Source: Ornithinicoccus hortensis (GTDB lineage: Bacteria > Actinomycetota > Actinomycetes > Actinomycetales > Dermatophilaceae). Taken from it: a DNA stretch of 64,000 nt. Numbering within the stretch: position 1 is the stretch's first letter; every line of letters begins with the position of its first letter. Both the position numbers and the translations under genes were made by a program. Of the stretch, positions 1 through 9,027 are shown in pieces. The notes beneath the pieces are model-generated. The model saw only the letters and a list, made by a program, of their open reading frames with translations. It was not told where the DNA came from and made no database searches. The stretch spans positions 2,356,001-2,420,000 of the forward strand of contig NZ_VFOP01000001.1 in the NCBI RefSeq assembly GCF_006716185.1. Reading direction: 5' to 3'.

Positions 1-795
1 GTCGACCTGGGCGGTGGCGTCGACGGCCTGGTGCACGTCTCCGAGCTGTCCTGGAAGCACATCGACCACCCGGGCGAGGTCGTCGAGGTCGGCAACGAGG
101 TCACCGTCGAGGTCCTGGACGTCGACATGGACCGCGAGCGCGTCTCCCTGTCGCTGAAGGCGACCCAGGAGGACCCGTGGCAGCACTTCGCGCGCACCCA
201 CGCCATCGGGCAGGTCGTGCCGGGCAAGGTCACCAAGCTGGTGCCGTTCGGTGCGTTCGTCCGTGTCGAGGACGGCATCGAGGGTCTGGTCCACATCTCC
301 GAGCTGGCCGAGCGCCACGTGGAGCTGCCGGAGCAGGTCGTCCAGGTGGGCGGTGACATCTTCGTCAAGGTCATCGACATCGACCTGGAGCGGCGCCGCA
401 TCTCGCTGTCGCTGAAGCAGGCCAACGAGGCGGTCACCGCCGAGTTCGACCCGACCCTCTACGGCATGGCCGCCGAGTACGACGAGGAGGGGAACTACAA
501 GTACCCCGAGGGCTTCGACCCGGAGACCAACGAGTGGCTCGAGGGCTTCGAGGCCCAGCGCGAGAAGTGGGAGAAGGAGTACGCCGACGCCCACGAGCGC
601 TGGGAGGCCCACCGCGCCCAGGTCGAGGCCGCCGCCGAGGCCGAGGTCGAGGCCGGCGATGTCGCCACCTCCGCCGCGGCGTCCTACTCCTCGGGCTCCG
701 AGCCGGCCACCCCGGCCGCCCCGCAGGAGGCCACCGGCACCCTCGCCTCCGACGAGGCGCTGGCCGCGCTCCGCGAGAAGCTCACCGGCAACTGA
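1..795 (+). CDS. rpsA: 30S ribosomal protein S1, C-terminal part
   Basis: Ribosomal protein S1 binds mRNA on the 30S subunit through repeated S1 (OB-fold) domains. The frame is open from base 1, so the start lies left of the window and only about 264 residues are seen. Two S1 repeats are visible: the end of one (VDLGGGVDGLVHVSELSWKH) and a complete one with GKVTKLVPFGAFVRV and GLVHISELAERH. An acidic, Glu/Ala-rich low-complexity tail of roughly 110 residues follows, as is usual in actinobacterial S1. It is followed by a strong hairpin, so it appears to end its transcription unit. Downstream coaE and uvrB fit the common actinobacterial order rpsA-coaE-uvrB. Confidence 0.95.
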   Translation, partial: VDLGGGVDGLVHVSELSWKHIDHPGEVVEVGNEVTVEVLDVDMDRERVSLSLKATQEDPWQHFARTHAIGQVVPGKVTKLVPFGAFVRVEDGIEGLVHISELAERHVELPEQVVQVGGDIFVKVIDIDLERRRISLSLKQANEAVTAEFDPTLYGMAAEYDEEGNYKYPEGFDPETNEWLEGFEAQREKWEKEYADAHERWEAHRAQVEAAAEAEVEAGDVATSAAASYSSGSEPATPAAPQEATGTLASDEALAALREKLTGN

Positions 796-825
796 GCTCG
801 GCCGGGCAACCGCCCGGTATGCCGT

Positions 826-858
826 GAGGCCCGGTTCCCCTCGGGGGAGCCGGGCCTC
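826..858. terminator. hairpin terminator after rpsA
   Basis: A long GC hairpin has its left arm at 826-840 (GAGGCCCGGTTCCCC) and its right arm at 843-858, with one bulge or mismatch. It lies between the convergent ends of rpsA and the SDR gene. No U-tract follows, as is common for high-GC terminators, and it could serve both strands. Confidence 0.6.
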
Positions 859-925
859 CGTGCGTCCGCGTGCGTCGCTCAGCGCCGGCCGCAGCCCGTG
901 CCGTGCCCGGCCGGGCCGGGCCGGG

Positions 926-1681
926 TCAGCCGCGGCCGAGGAGGGTGCCGCCGTTGACCTGCAGGATCTGGCCGGTCGTCCATCCCGCGTCGGCCGAGGC
1001 CAGGTAGTCCACCGCGGCCGCCACCTCCTCGACGGTGCCGGCCCGGCCCATCGGGATCGGCCGGAGCCGGCTCTCGTAGGCGGCCGGGTCGGCGGCGAGG
1101 CGGTCGTGCCAGAAGGGCGTGTCCGGGACGAAGCCCGGAGCCACCGCGTTGACCGTGATGCCGTCGGGGGCCACCTGGGTCGCCAGGGAGAGCACCCAGG
1201 CGTTGACGGCCGCCTTCGCCGCGCCGTACGAGCCGTTCCCGCGGAGCGCCGCGATGGAGCTCATCGCCACCACGCGCGCGCCGGGACGGGTCAGGTGCGG
1301 CAGGAGCGCCTGGGTGAGCAGCACGGCGGTGAGGACGTTGCCCTCGAAGTCGGCCCGCCAGGCCCGCGCGACGTCGGCCGGGTCGTCGCCCGCGGCCTGC
1401 CCGAAGTTGCCCCCGGCGTTGGCCACCAGGACGTCGATCGTGGGTCCGGCACGCAACGCTCCGGCCAGGTCGCCGACCTGTGCCGGATCGGCCAGGTCAC
1501 AGGCCGCGACGGTGACCTCGGTCCCGTCCCCGGCCAGGGTCCGCAGCGCGTCGGCCGCGTCCTCGAGCACGCCCCGACGGCGCCCCACGAGCACCATCTC
1601 CTCGCACCCCGCCAGCAGCCGGGCGCCGATCGCCCGTCCGATGCCGGTCCCGCCGCCGGTCACGATGATGCGTCGTCCCAT
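926..1681 (-). CDS. SDR-family NAD(P)-dependent oxidoreductase
   Basis: A 251-residue classical short-chain dehydrogenase/reductase. It shows the nucleotide-binding TGGGTGIG near residues 8-15, the NAGG segment, the catalytic Ser and the YxxxK pair in SYGAAKAAV, and the PGFV segment of the substrate side. It ends with a typical C-terminus (GQILQVNGGTLLG). The substrate cannot be read from sequence; the shape resembles FabG-like 3-oxoacyl reductases. The start at 1681 is preferred over an in-frame ATG at 1689 because the upstream ATG sits inside a TACCAT box six bases before ATG 1681. The gene is inserted on the minus strand between rpsA and coaE, which are usually adjacent. Confidence 0.85.
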   Translation of the reverse strand: MGRRIIVTGGGTGIGRAIGARLLAGCEEMVLVGRRRGVLEDAADALRTLAGDGTEVTVAACDLADPAQVGDLAGALRAGPTIDVLVANAGGNFGQAAGDDPADVARAWRADFEGNVLTAVLLTQALLPHLTRPGARVVAMSSIAALRGNGSYGAAKAAVNAWVLSLATQVAPDGITVNAVAPGFVPDTPFWHDRLAADPAAYESRLRPIPMGRAGTVEEVAAAVDYLASADAGWTTGQILQVNGGTLLGRG

Positions 1682-1687
1682 GGGCCC

Positions 1688-1693
1688 ATGGTA
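1688..1693 (-). promoter_or_regulatory. -10 box of the SDR gene (leaderless pattern)
   Basis: TACCAT on the minus strand, followed by six bases and then the ATG at 1681, matches the actinobacterial leaderless layout TAnnnT-N6/7-RTG. No convincing -35 element is seen. Confidence 0.45.
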
Positions 1694-1729
1694 GGCAGCG
1701 GCGCCGCGCCCCCGGAGGTGCCTCCCGGC

Positions 1730-1735
1730 TAGGCT
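1730..1735 (+). promoter_or_regulatory. -10 box of coaE (leaderless pattern)
   Basis: TAGGCT is followed by six bases and the coaE ATG at 1742. No Shine-Dalgarno sequence fits better. It diverges from the SDR promoter about 40 bases away. Confidence 0.4.
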
Positions 1736-1741
1736 GCCAGG

Positions 1742-2668
1742 ATGCTGTGGATCGGATTGACCGGCGGGATCGGCTCGGGCAAGTCGACGGTCTCGGGGAG
1801 GCTGGCCGAGCTCGGGGCGGTGGTGCTGGACGCCGACCGGATCGCCCGGGAGGTGGTGGAGCCCGACACCCCGGGCCTGACCCGGGTGGTGGAGCGCTTC
1901 GGCGCGGGGGTCCTCGACGACTCGGGGGCGCTGGACCGTCCCGCACTGGGCCGGATCGTGTTCGCCGACCCGGCCGCCCGCCGGGACCTCGAGGCGATCA
2001 CCCACCCGCTGGTCCGGGAGCGCACGGCCGCCCTGCGGAACCAGTTGCCCGACGACAGCATCGTGGTGCACGACGTCCCGCTGCTCGTGGAGCTCGGCTA
2101 CGCCCCGGCATACCACCTGGTGGTGCTGGTCGGCGCCAGCGAGGAGACGCGGGTGGAGCGCCTGGTCCGGACGCGGGGGATGGACCCGGAGGAGGCGCGC
2201 TCCCGGATGGGGACGCAGGCCGACGACGCCGCCCGGCGGGCGGTCGCCGACGTCTGGCTCGACAACGAGGGGTCCCCGGCGGACCTGCAGGCACAGGTGG
2301 ACCAGCTGTATGCCGAACGGTTGGCCCCGCTGGGCGCCAACCTCGGGCGACGTCGCGCGGCCCGGGTTGAGGACCTCGTGCCGCCCACGCCCGGCGAGGA
2401 CCTCGCGACCCGTGCGGACCGGGTGGCGGGCCGTCTCGCCCACCTGGTGGGGGAGCAGCCGGCCGCCTCACGGCATACCTTCGACGGGACCTTCGTGCGC
2501 AGCGAGATCCAGGTGCCCGACCCCTGCGACCCCGCCCTGCGGCGCCGGCTGCGGCGCGGTGGGTTCCCCGCGGTGGGCGAGCACGAGCACGCAGCGGCCG
2601 ACCCCGGTCGGCTGGCGATGGTGGTGCTGCACGGTCCCGATGCGCGCTCTGTCGGTGGGTCGGCGTAG
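1742..2668 (+). CDS. coaE: dephospho-CoA kinase with decayed C-terminal GrpB/UPF0157-like domain
   Basis: Dephospho-CoA kinase phosphorylates the ribose 3'-OH of dephospho-CoA, the last step of coenzyme A synthesis. The P-loop is at residues 8-16 (GGIGSGKST), followed by the DAD and HP-L segments of the family. The kinase proper ends near residue 200, but the ORF runs to 308. In mycobacteria CoaE carries a C-terminal UPF0157/GrpB-like domain. Here the tail keeps only short stretches that recall it ([30 protein letters not shown] followed by hydrophobics and a GG), is about 50 residues short and stops abruptly. I read it as a degraded remnant. The stop codon doubles as part of the uvrB -10 box. 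Confidence 0.9.
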   Translation: MLWIGLTGGIGSGKSTVSGRLAELGAVVLDADRIAREVVEPDTPGLTRVVERFGAGVLDDSGALDRPALGRIVFADPAARRDLEAITHPLVRERTAALRNQLPDDSIVVHDVPLLVELGYAPAYHLVVLVGASEETRVERLVRTRGMDPEEARSRMGTQADDAARRAVADVWLDNEGSPADLQAQVDQLYAERLAPLGANLGRRRAARVEDLVPPTPGEDLATRADRVAGRLAHLVGEQPAASRHTFDGTFVRSEIQVPDPCDPALRRRLRRGGFPAVGEHEHAAADPGRLAMVVLHGPDARSVGGSA

Positions 2669-2671
2669 CGT
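2666..2671 (+). promoter_or_regulatory. -10 box of uvrB overlapping the coaE stop
   Basis: TAGCGT begins with the coaE stop codon TAG and lies seven bases before the uvrB ATG at 2679, giving the leaderless TAnnnT-N7-ATG pattern. There is no Shine-Dalgarno sequence in the 10-base gap. Confidence 0.4.
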
Positions 2672-2678
2672 CGGTGCC

Positions 2679-4790
2679 ATGCGTCCCACGACCGACCTCC
2701 AGCGCACGGTGGCACCCTTTGAGGTGGTCTCTGAGTTCTCCCCGAGCGGTGACCAGCCGACCGCGATCGCCGACCTCGCCGCGCGGATCAACGCCGGCGA
2801 GCAGAACGTCGTCCTACTCGGCGCCACCGGCACCGGCAAGTCGGCGACCACCGCCTGGCTGCTGGAGCAGGTGCAGCGACCGACCCTGGTGATGGCACCG
2901 AACAAGACGCTCGCGGCCCAGCTGGCCAACGAGTTCCGGGAGCTGTTGCCGCACAACGCGGTCGAGTACTTCGTCAGCTACTACGACTACTACCAGCCCG
3001 AGGCCTACGTCCCGCAGACGGACACCTACATCGAGAAGGACTCCTCGATCAACGACGAGGTCGAGCGGCTGCGGCACTCCGCGACCAACTCGCTGCTGAC
3101 CCGGCGCGACGCGGTCGTCGTGGCCTCGGTGTCCTGCATCTACGGCCTGGGCACCCCGCAGGAGTACGTCGACCGGATGGCGCGCCTCACCGTGGGGCAG
3201 GAGGTCGACCGGGACGCGCTGTTGCGCAGGTTCGTGGAGATGCAGTACTCCCGCAACGACATGGCCTTCACCCGGGGTACCTTCCGGGTCCGCGGCGACA
3301 CCGTCGAGATCATCCCGCAGTACGAAGAGCTCGCGGTCCGGATCGAGTTCTTCGGCGACGAGATCGACCGGCTCTACACGCTGAACCCGCTGACCGGGGA
3401 GGTCGTGCGGGAGGAGCAGGAGATGTACGTCTTCCCGGCCTCGCACTACGTGGCCGGCCCGGAGCGGATGGAGCGCGCGATCGGCGGCATCGAGGCCGAG
3501 CTGGCCGAGCAGCTGGCCGTCTTCGAGCGGGAGGGCAAGCTGCTGGAGGCCCAGCGGCTGCGGATGCGGACCACCTACGACGTGGAGATGATGCGCCAGG
3601 TCGGGTCCTGCTCGGGCATCGAGAACTACTCCCTGCACATCGACGGCCGGGAGCGCGGGTCGGCCCCGAACTGCCTGCTCGACTACTTCCCGGAGGACTT
3701 CCTCCTGGTCATCGACGAGTCTCACGTCACCGTGCCGCAGATCGGCGCGATGTACGAGGGGGACATGTCCCGCAAGCGCACCCTCGTCGACCACGGCTTC
3801 CGGCTGCCCAGCGCGATGGACAACCGGCCGCTGAAGTGGGAGGAGTTCCTGGACCGGATCGGGCAGACCGTCTACCTGTCCGCCACCCCCGGGGACTACG
3901 AGATGGCCAAGGCCGACGGCGTCGTCGAGCAGATCATCCGGCCCACCGGCCTGGTGGACCCCGAGGTGGTGCTCAAGCCGACCAAGGGCCAGATCGACGA
4001 CCTGCTGCACGAGATCAACGAGCGGGTGGAGAAGAACGAGCGCGTCCTGGTCACCACGCTGACCAAGAAGATGGCCGAGGACCTGACCGACTACCTGCTG
4101 GAGAAGGGGGTGCGGGTGCGCTACCTGCACTCCGAGGTGGACACGCTGCGCCGGGTGGAGCTGCTCCGCGGGCTGCGGACCGGTGAGCACGACGTCCTCG
4201 TCGGGATCAACCTGCTGCGCGAGGGCCTGGACCTGCCCGAGGTCTCCTTGGTGAGCATCCTGGACGCCGACAAGGAGGGCTTCCTGCGCTCGACCCGGTC
4301 CCTGATCCAGACGATCGGCCGGGCCGCCCGCAACGTGTCCGGCCAGGTGCACATGTATGCCGACCGGGTCACCCCGTCGATGCAGGACGCGCTGGACGAG
4401 ACCGACCGGCGCCGGGCCAAGCAGCTGGCCTACAACAAGGCCAACGGCGTGGACCCGACCCCGCTGCGCAAGCGGATCGCGGACATCACCGACATGCTGC
4501 AGCGCGAGGACGCCGACACCGAGGCGCTGATGGGCAGCGGACGCAACCAGTCCCGCGGCAAGGGCGGCCGGCCCACCGGCGCGACGGTCGCCGCCGACGC
4601 CGGCGTGGCGTCCGGGGCGCGGGACACCGACTCGATGCCGGCCACCGAGCTGGCCGAGCTGATCCACGAGCTCACCGACCAGATGCACGCGGCCGCCACG
4701 GACCTGCACTTCGAGCTCGCGGCCCGGTTGCGCGACGAGATCTCGGATCTGAAGAAGGAGCTGCGGCAGATGCGCGAGGCCACCGGCTGA
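2679..4790 (+). CDS. uvrB: excinuclease ABC subunit B
   Basis: UvrB is the damage-verification helicase of nucleotide excision repair. It is loaded by UvrA and then recruits UvrC. The 703-residue product has the usual length. Walker A is GATGTGKS at 48-55, the damage-probing beta-hairpin is in [13 protein letters not shown], and the DEAD-like box is IDESH. Helicase motifs [22 protein letters not shown] and QTIGRAARN follow. The C-terminal UVR coiled coil ([20 protein letters not shown]) contacts UvrC. The open frame extends to 2310, but homology begins at [14 protein letters not shown]. uvrA and uvrC lie about 18 kb downstream on the same strand. Confidence 0.97.
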   Translation: MRPTTDLQRTVAPFEVVSEFSPSGDQPTAIADLAARINAGEQNVVLLGATGTGKSATTAWLLEQVQRPTLVMAPNKTLAAQLANEFRELLPHNAVEYFVSYYDYYQPEAYVPQTDTYIEKDSSINDEVERLRHSATNSLLTRRDAVVVASVSCIYGLGTPQEYVDRMARLTVGQEVDRDALLRRFVEMQYSRNDMAFTRGTFRVRGDTVEIIPQYEELAVRIEFFGDEIDRLYTLNPLTGEVVREEQEMYVFPASHYVAGPERMERAIGGIEAELAEQLAVFEREGKLLEAQRLRMRTTYDVEMMRQVGSCSGIENYSLHIDGRERGSAPNCLLDYFPEDFLLVIDESHVTVPQIGAMYEGDMSRKRTLVDHGFRLPSAMDNRPLKWEEFLDRIGQTVYLSATPGDYEMAKADGVVEQIIRPTGLVDPEVVLKPTKGQIDDLLHEINERVEKNERVLVTTLTKKMAEDLTDYLLEKGVRVRYLHSEVDTLRRVELLRGLRTGEHDVLVGINLLREGLDLPEVSLVSILDADKEGFLRSTRSLIQTIGRAARNVSGQVHMYADRVTPSMQDALDETDRRRAKQLAYNKANGVDPTPLRKRIADITDMLQREDADTEALMGSGRNQSRGKGGRPTGATVAADAGVASGARDTDSMPATELAELIHELTDQMHAAATDLHFELAARLRDEISDLKKELRQMREATG

Positions 4791-4866
4791 GGGCTGTCCG
4801 CACGACGGGACTGCGGTGGACCGTCTGGTGGCCCCGTGGGGTGCCTCCGCCGCCGGGCGCCGCGGC

Positions 4867-5760
4867 TCAGTCGCGGACCTGGGTGCGGGGCCGCCCGAGC
4901 ACCAGGATGCTGGCCACGACGACCAGCGCCATGCCGACGAGCTGGAGCGCCTCCAGCGACTGCTCGAGCACCAGCAGGCCGGCCAGTGCTGCGGCGGCGG
5001 GCTCGAGGCTGAGCAGGACGCCGAACACCCCGGCGGCCATCCGGCGCAGGGCCACCAGCTCGAGGGAGTAGGGGATGGCGCTGGACAGCAGGGCGATGCC
5101 CGCGCCCCGGAGCAGCGCCTCGCTGGACCACAGGTCGGTGCCGGCCGTCCAGATGCCGAACGGCAGGAGCACCACGGCGCCGATCGTCAGGCAGATCGCC
5201 ATCCCGTCCAGGCCCTCGAACCGGGCGCCGGTGCGCCCGCTGAGCAGGATGTACCCCGCCCAACAGGCCCCGGCGAGGAGGGCCATCAGGATGCCGACCA
5301 GGTCCAGCTCGGCCCACGGGACGGTGAGCGCCTCCGAGATGAGGAGCACGCCGACGACGGCGCCCCCGACGGCCGCGATGTCCCGTCCGCGTCGGGAGGT
5401 GAAGGCGGCCAGGGTGAGCGGGCCGATGAACTCGATGGTGACCGCGACCCCGATCGGGAGCCGCTCCAGCGAGGCGTAGAACGCCAGGTTCATGCAGGTC
5501 AGGGCGGCGGCGAAGGCGGCGACGACGGCCCAGTCGGCCCGCTCCCGGCCGCGCAGGCGCGGCCGGACGACGAGCAGGAGCAGCGCCGCGGAGAGTCCCA
5601 GCCGCAGGGTGACCGAGCCGACGACGCCGATCAGCGGGAGCAGCGTGGCGGCCAGGGCCCCGCCGAACTGGACGGAGACGATCGAGACCAGGACCAGCAG
5701 GACCGGGTCGACCCGGGCCAGTCCGCGCGCGGAGGGTGCTCCGCGCCCGGGTGTCACCAT
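4867..5760 (-). CDS. EamA/DMT-family membrane exporter
   Basis: A 297-residue integral membrane protein of the drug/metabolite transporter superfamily, with about ten hydrophobic segments arranged as two EamA repeats (first repeat from about residue 20, second from about 150). It resembles RhtA-like amino-acid or metabolite exporters, with the IGVAVTIEFIGPL segment. The substrate is unknown. The start ATG at 5760 overlaps the end of the preceding metallo-hydrolase gene by seven bases, so it is probably the translationally coupled last gene of the eight-gene Liv/hydroxylase operon. It would then export a product or excess substrate of that pathway (inference). Confidence 0.85.
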   Translation of the reverse strand: MVTPGRGAPSARGLARVDPVLLVLVSIVSVQFGGALAATLLPLIGVVGSVTLRLGLSAALLLLVVRPRLRGRERADWAVVAAFAAALTCMNLAFYASLERLPIGVAVTIEFIGPLTLAAFTSRRGRDIAAVGGAVVGVLLISEALTVPWAELDLVGILMALLAGACWAGYILLSGRTGARFEGLDGMAICLTIGAVVLLPFGIWTAGTDLWSSEALLRGAGIALLSSAIPYSLELVALRRMAAGVFGVLLSLEPAAAALAGLLVLEQSLEALQLVGMALVVVASILVLGRPRTQVRD

Positions 5761-6422
5761 CCCCGGTCGCGCCACTCGGGCAGGGACGGCCGCTCGGCCC
5801 CCAGGGTGGTGCTGTCGCCGTGCCCGGGGTGTACGACGGTGTCGTCCGGGTACACCCCGAAGATGCGCGCTTCCAGGTCGTCCATCAGCGAGCCGAAGTC
5901 CTCCGGGCTCCAGGTCTTGCCCGGTCCACCGGGGAAGAGGCTGTCGCCGGTGAACAGGTGGGTGCCGCCGGCGCCGTCGCGGAGCGCGAGCGCCACGGAC
6001 CCGGGGGTGTGGCCGCGCAGCGCGACGACGTCCAGGGTCAGGTCGCCGACGGTGAGCGTGTCGCCGTGCGCGAGCCGGGTGTCGGGGGGTACCGGCAGCG
6101 CGTCCGCGTCGTTGGCTCCCGCGGCCGTGGCGGGGGTGTGCCGGTCCACGACCGCGCGGAGGGCGCGGTGGTGGTCCCAGTGCTGGTGCGTCGTGACCAC
6201 GAGCTGCAGCTGCCCGGAGCCGGAGTCGACAAGGTCGAGCACGTCCTCGGCCCGGTCGGCCGCGTCGATCAGCAACTGCTCGCCGGTGCGGCGGCAGGTG
6301 ATCAGGTAGGCGTTGTTGTCCTCCTCGGAGACGCTGCGCTTGCGCACGATGGCGTTGCCGAGGTTGGCGAGCCACGCCGGGCCGCCGGGCTCCACGTGAC
6401 AGGACTGTGCGGTGCTGGACAT
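5754..6422 (-). CDS. MBL-fold metallo-hydrolase, glyoxalase II-like
   Basis: A 222-residue metallo-beta-lactamase-fold hydrolase with a complete dinuclear metal site: H79-x-H81-x-D83-H84 (THQHWDHH), H138 in GHTPGS, D160 in FTGDSLF and H201 in HPGHG. Its size and layout match glyoxalase II-like thioester or lactone hydrolases of the cytoplasm. It sits between the flavin hydroxylase (9-base gap) and the EamA exporter (7-base overlap). A role in hydrolysing a pathway intermediate or a detoxification step is inference. Confidence 0.85.
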   Translation of the reverse strand: MSSTAQSCHVEPGGPAWLANLGNAIVRKRSVSEEDNNAYLITCRRTGEQLLIDAADRAEDVLDLVDSGSGQLQLVVTTHQHWDHHRALRAVVDRHTPATAAGANDADALPVPPDTRLAHGDTLTVGDLTLDVVALRGHTPGSVALALRDGAGGTHLFTGDSLFPGGPGKTWSPEDFGSLMDDLEARIFGVYPDDTVVHPGHGDSTTLGAERPSLPEWRDRGW

Positions 6423-6431
6423 GGCGCCAGT

Positions 6432-8063
6432 CTAGGCACGCGCCAGGGCCCGCCCGACAGCCTCCCGGACCTGCGCGAGGTCCGTCGCCCGGGCGGCCAG
6501 GAACGCGTCCGGCCGGACCACCCACAGGTCGTCGTCCGCGCTGCGCAGCCCCTCCCGGACCGCCCCGGTGGTATCGACCCGCGCCAGGTCGAGCACCTGG
6601 CGCGGCACCGCGGGGGAGAGGGTTTCCTCCAGGACGGCCCGCACCGCCTCGTGCCGGTCCTCGGGCGCCAGGACGGTGACCGCCCCGCGGACCACCTCGC
6701 GCATCCGGGTGAGGTCCGGGCGGCCCGGCCACTCCACCGGCGCGTCGGGCAGCACCACACCCGGGACCGGCTCGGCCGGGTGGCCCCGCGGTGGCCGACC
6801 CGGCCACGGCCGCTCGGGATCGGGCGTGGTGAGGGGACTGTCGACATACCAGAAGGGCTCGGAGAGCCGGCCGGAGTCGACGCGCGCACGCGCGGCGGGG
6901 TCGGTGAGGGAGGCCTGCAGGATCTCGTGCCGCCGGGCGTGGGCGGCCTCGTCCTGCGGGACCAGGAAGTCCATCGTGGCCGTGGTCACCTCGAGGTTCT
7001 CCCGGGCGGCGGCGCCGCGCTCGTGCTCGTAGCTGTCCAACAGTGCCGGGGGCGCCCACCCGTGCAGCACGAAGGCCAACTTCCACGCGACGTTGTCGGC
7101 GTCGCCGACCCCGGAGTTGAGGCCGCGGGCGCCGAACGGGGCGACCAGGTGGGCCAGGTCCCCGGCCAGCAGCACCCGGTCGACCCGCATCGCCGTGGTG
7201 ATCCGCGAGTGGAACCGGTAGAGGGAGGACCAGACCACCTCGTAGTCGCGCTCGCCGATGATCTGGCGGATCCGGGTGTCCAGCGACCCGTCGGCGCGCG
7301 CCGCCGCCAGGTCGAACTCCGGCTCGACCTGCCAGTCGATCCGGAAGACGGAGTCCGGGCAGGGGTGGATGAGCACCTGCCGGCCCGGGTTCCACTCGGG
7401 GTCGAAGTAGAATCGGCGCTCCTGCTCCCAGCCGGGCAGGTCGGCCCGGATGTCGCAGATCAGGAAGGCGTCCTCGAAGCTGCGTCCCGGGAACCCGACC
7501 CCCAGCATCGACCTGAGGGCGGAGCCGCGCGCACCGCCGGCGGCCACGGCATACGCGCCGTGCAGCTCGGTCTCACCGGAGGGCGTGCGGCAGGTGACCC
7601 GCACCCCGGAGTCGTCCTGGACCAGCCCGGTGACCTCGTGCGACCAGCGGACCTCGATCAGCGGCTGGTCGGCGATCAACCCGTCGAGGATCTCCTCGCT
7701 GCGGCACTGGGAGAGGTTGACGAACGGCGGCAGGGGGGACCGGCCCGGGTCGAGCAGCTCGACGCTGAACAGCTCCTGGTCGCGGTAGAAGGTCCGGGCG
7801 GTGTGCCAGGTCAGTCCCTCCTCGGCGATCGCCCCCGCCCCGACCCAGGACCACACATCGAGGACGTCGCGCTGTTGGCAGATCGCCTTGCTGCCCACCG
7901 GGTCCCGGTGGGTGCGGCTGTCCAGCAGGACCACCGGCACCCCCCACCGGGCCAGCAGGAGGGCCGCGGTCTGGCCGACCGGGCCGTTGCCGAGGACGAG
8001 GACGGTGTGCTCCGGTCCGGTCAGGACCGGTATGTCGTGCAGCGGCGGCCGCGTTGCCCTCAC
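6432..8063 (-). CDS. FAD-dependent aromatic hydroxylase (PheA/TfdB/MhpA-like)
   Basis: A class A flavoprotein monooxygenase that would use NAD(P)H and O2 to hydroxylate an aromatic ring. The FAD-binding GxGxxG is GNGPVG at 25-30, and the second FAD motif is LLAGDLAHLVAPFGARG followed by NSGVGDADNVAWKLAF. The C-terminal thioredoxin-like extension typical of the MhpA/PheA group is present, giving 543 residues. The substrate is not readable. The start is uncertain: no ATG lies upstream of the FAD fold, and the GTG at 8063 directly abuts GAGGAG, leaving almost no Shine-Dalgarno spacing. It lies inside a Liv transporter operon, suggesting that the imported compound is hydroxylated. Confidence 0.85.
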   Translation of the reverse strand: MRATRPPLHDIPVLTGPEHTVLVLGNGPVGQTAALLLARWGVPVVLLDSRTHRDPVGSKAICQQRDVLDVWSWVGAGAIAEEGLTWHTARTFYRDQELFSVELLDPGRSPLPPFVNLSQCRSEEILDGLIADQPLIEVRWSHEVTGLVQDDSGVRVTCRTPSGETELHGAYAVAAGGARGSALRSMLGVGFPGRSFEDAFLICDIRADLPGWEQERRFYFDPEWNPGRQVLIHPCPDSVFRIDWQVEPEFDLAAARADGSLDTRIRQIIGERDYEVVWSSLYRFHSRITTAMRVDRVLLAGDLAHLVAPFGARGLNSGVGDADNVAWKLAFVLHGWAPPALLDSYEHERGAAARENLEVTTATMDFLVPQDEAAHARRHEILQASLTDPAARARVDSGRLSEPFWYVDSPLTTPDPERPWPGRPPRGHPAEPVPGVVLPDAPVEWPGRPDLTRMREVVRGAVTVLAPEDRHEAVRAVLEETLSPAVPRQVLDLARVDTTGAVREGLRSADDDLWVVRPDAFLAARATDLAQVREAVGRALARA

Positions 8064-8067
8064 CTCC

Positions 8068-9027
8068 TCAGCCCTGCAGCTGGGCCCAGACCTCGCGGTC
8101 CCGCTCGGCCGTCCAGATGACGGGGCGTTCGATGCCCTCCAGCTCGTCCCACACGCGGGAGACGTCGAACGGCAGGCAGTGCTCGAAGATCGGCCACCGG
8201 CCGTACTCCTCGACCATCGCGGCGTGGCTGGCGTCGAAGGCCTCCTTGAGGCTGCCACCGCGGTCGTGCACGGCGGTGACCTGCTCGACCATGACCTGGA
8301 TGAAGTGCCGGGTCTGGCCGATCGCGGCCTGCACGGCGTCCGCGCCCTGGGCGACCGCGCCCCGGCCGCCGACCAGGGAGGTCGCCCCGAACTCGGCGAC
8401 CCGGTCCAGGGTGGCGCCCATCCAGTCGTGGTGGAAGGCGTCACCGGTGTAGAGTGCCGCCTCGGCCTCCACCAGGTCGCCGGCGAAGAGCACGCCGTGC
8501 TTGGGGACGAAGGCCACGATGTCGCCCTCGGTGTGGCCCCGTCCGCAGAACTTCAGCACCAGGTCGCCGCGGTCGCCGCCGAGCGGGATGGTCAGCTCGT
8601 CGGAGAAGGTCAGCGAGGGGCGGGTCAGGCCGGGGATCTCCTCGGGGTCCTTGAACAGCCTCGGCATCCGGCCGAACTCGCTGTCCCAGTCCTGCTGGCC
8701 ACGCTCCTCCACCAGGTGCCGGGTGGTCTCGTGCATGATCGTCTCGGCGGCGTCGAAGGCGCTGGCGCCGAGCACCCGCACCGCGTGGTAGTGGGACAGC
8801 ACGAGGTAGCGGACCGGCTTGTCGGTGTGCTCGCGCAGCTGGGCCAGCCAGTCGCGGGCCGCCGCGGGCGTGGCGCGGGCCTCGAAGGCCACCACGAAGT
8901 CCTCACCCTCGATCGCCCCGACGTTCGGGTCCCCCTCGGCGGTCAGCGCGTAGACGCCGTCGGCCAGGACCTCCAGCGTCTCGGTCTTCTCGGTCAGGTC
9001 CGCGGACGATGCGAACGGCTTGCTCAT
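8068..9027 (-). CDS. MBL-fold protein with altered metal-binding motif
   Basis: A 319-residue metallo-beta-lactamase-fold protein. The canonical HxHxDH reads H79-Y-H81-A-V83-R84, so the Asp and third His that build metal site 2 are replaced by Val and Arg. H165 (GRGHTEGD) and D184 (FAGD) remain. Either it binds a single metal or the fold has another role. The C-terminal ~120 residues form a helical extension (from about 200) not seen in glyoxalase II. The start ATG shares ATGA with the livF stop. It lies four bases upstream of the hydroxylase start, which suggests a shared pathway. Confidence 0.8.
   Translation of the reverse strand: MSKPFASSADLTEKTETLEVLADGVYALTAEGDPNVGAIEGEDFVVAFEARATPAAARDWLAQLREHTDKPVRYLVLSHYHAVRVLGASAFDAAETIMHETTRHLVEERGQQDWDSEFGRMPRLFKDPEEIPGLTRPSLTFSDELTIPLGGDRGDLVLKFCGRGHTEGDIVAFVPKHGVLFAGDLVEAEAALYTGDAFHHDWMGATLDRVAEFGATSLVGGRGAVAQGADAVQAAIGQTRHFIQVMVEQVTAVHDRGGSLKEAFDASHAAMVEEYGRWPIFEHCLPFDVSRVWDELEGIERPVIWTAERDREVWAQLQG

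Noticed and set aside
1682-1689. The upstream ATG (1689) as start of the SDR gene
   Set aside because: That ATG is part of the TACCAT promoter box, and the SDR fold starts at the second methionine.
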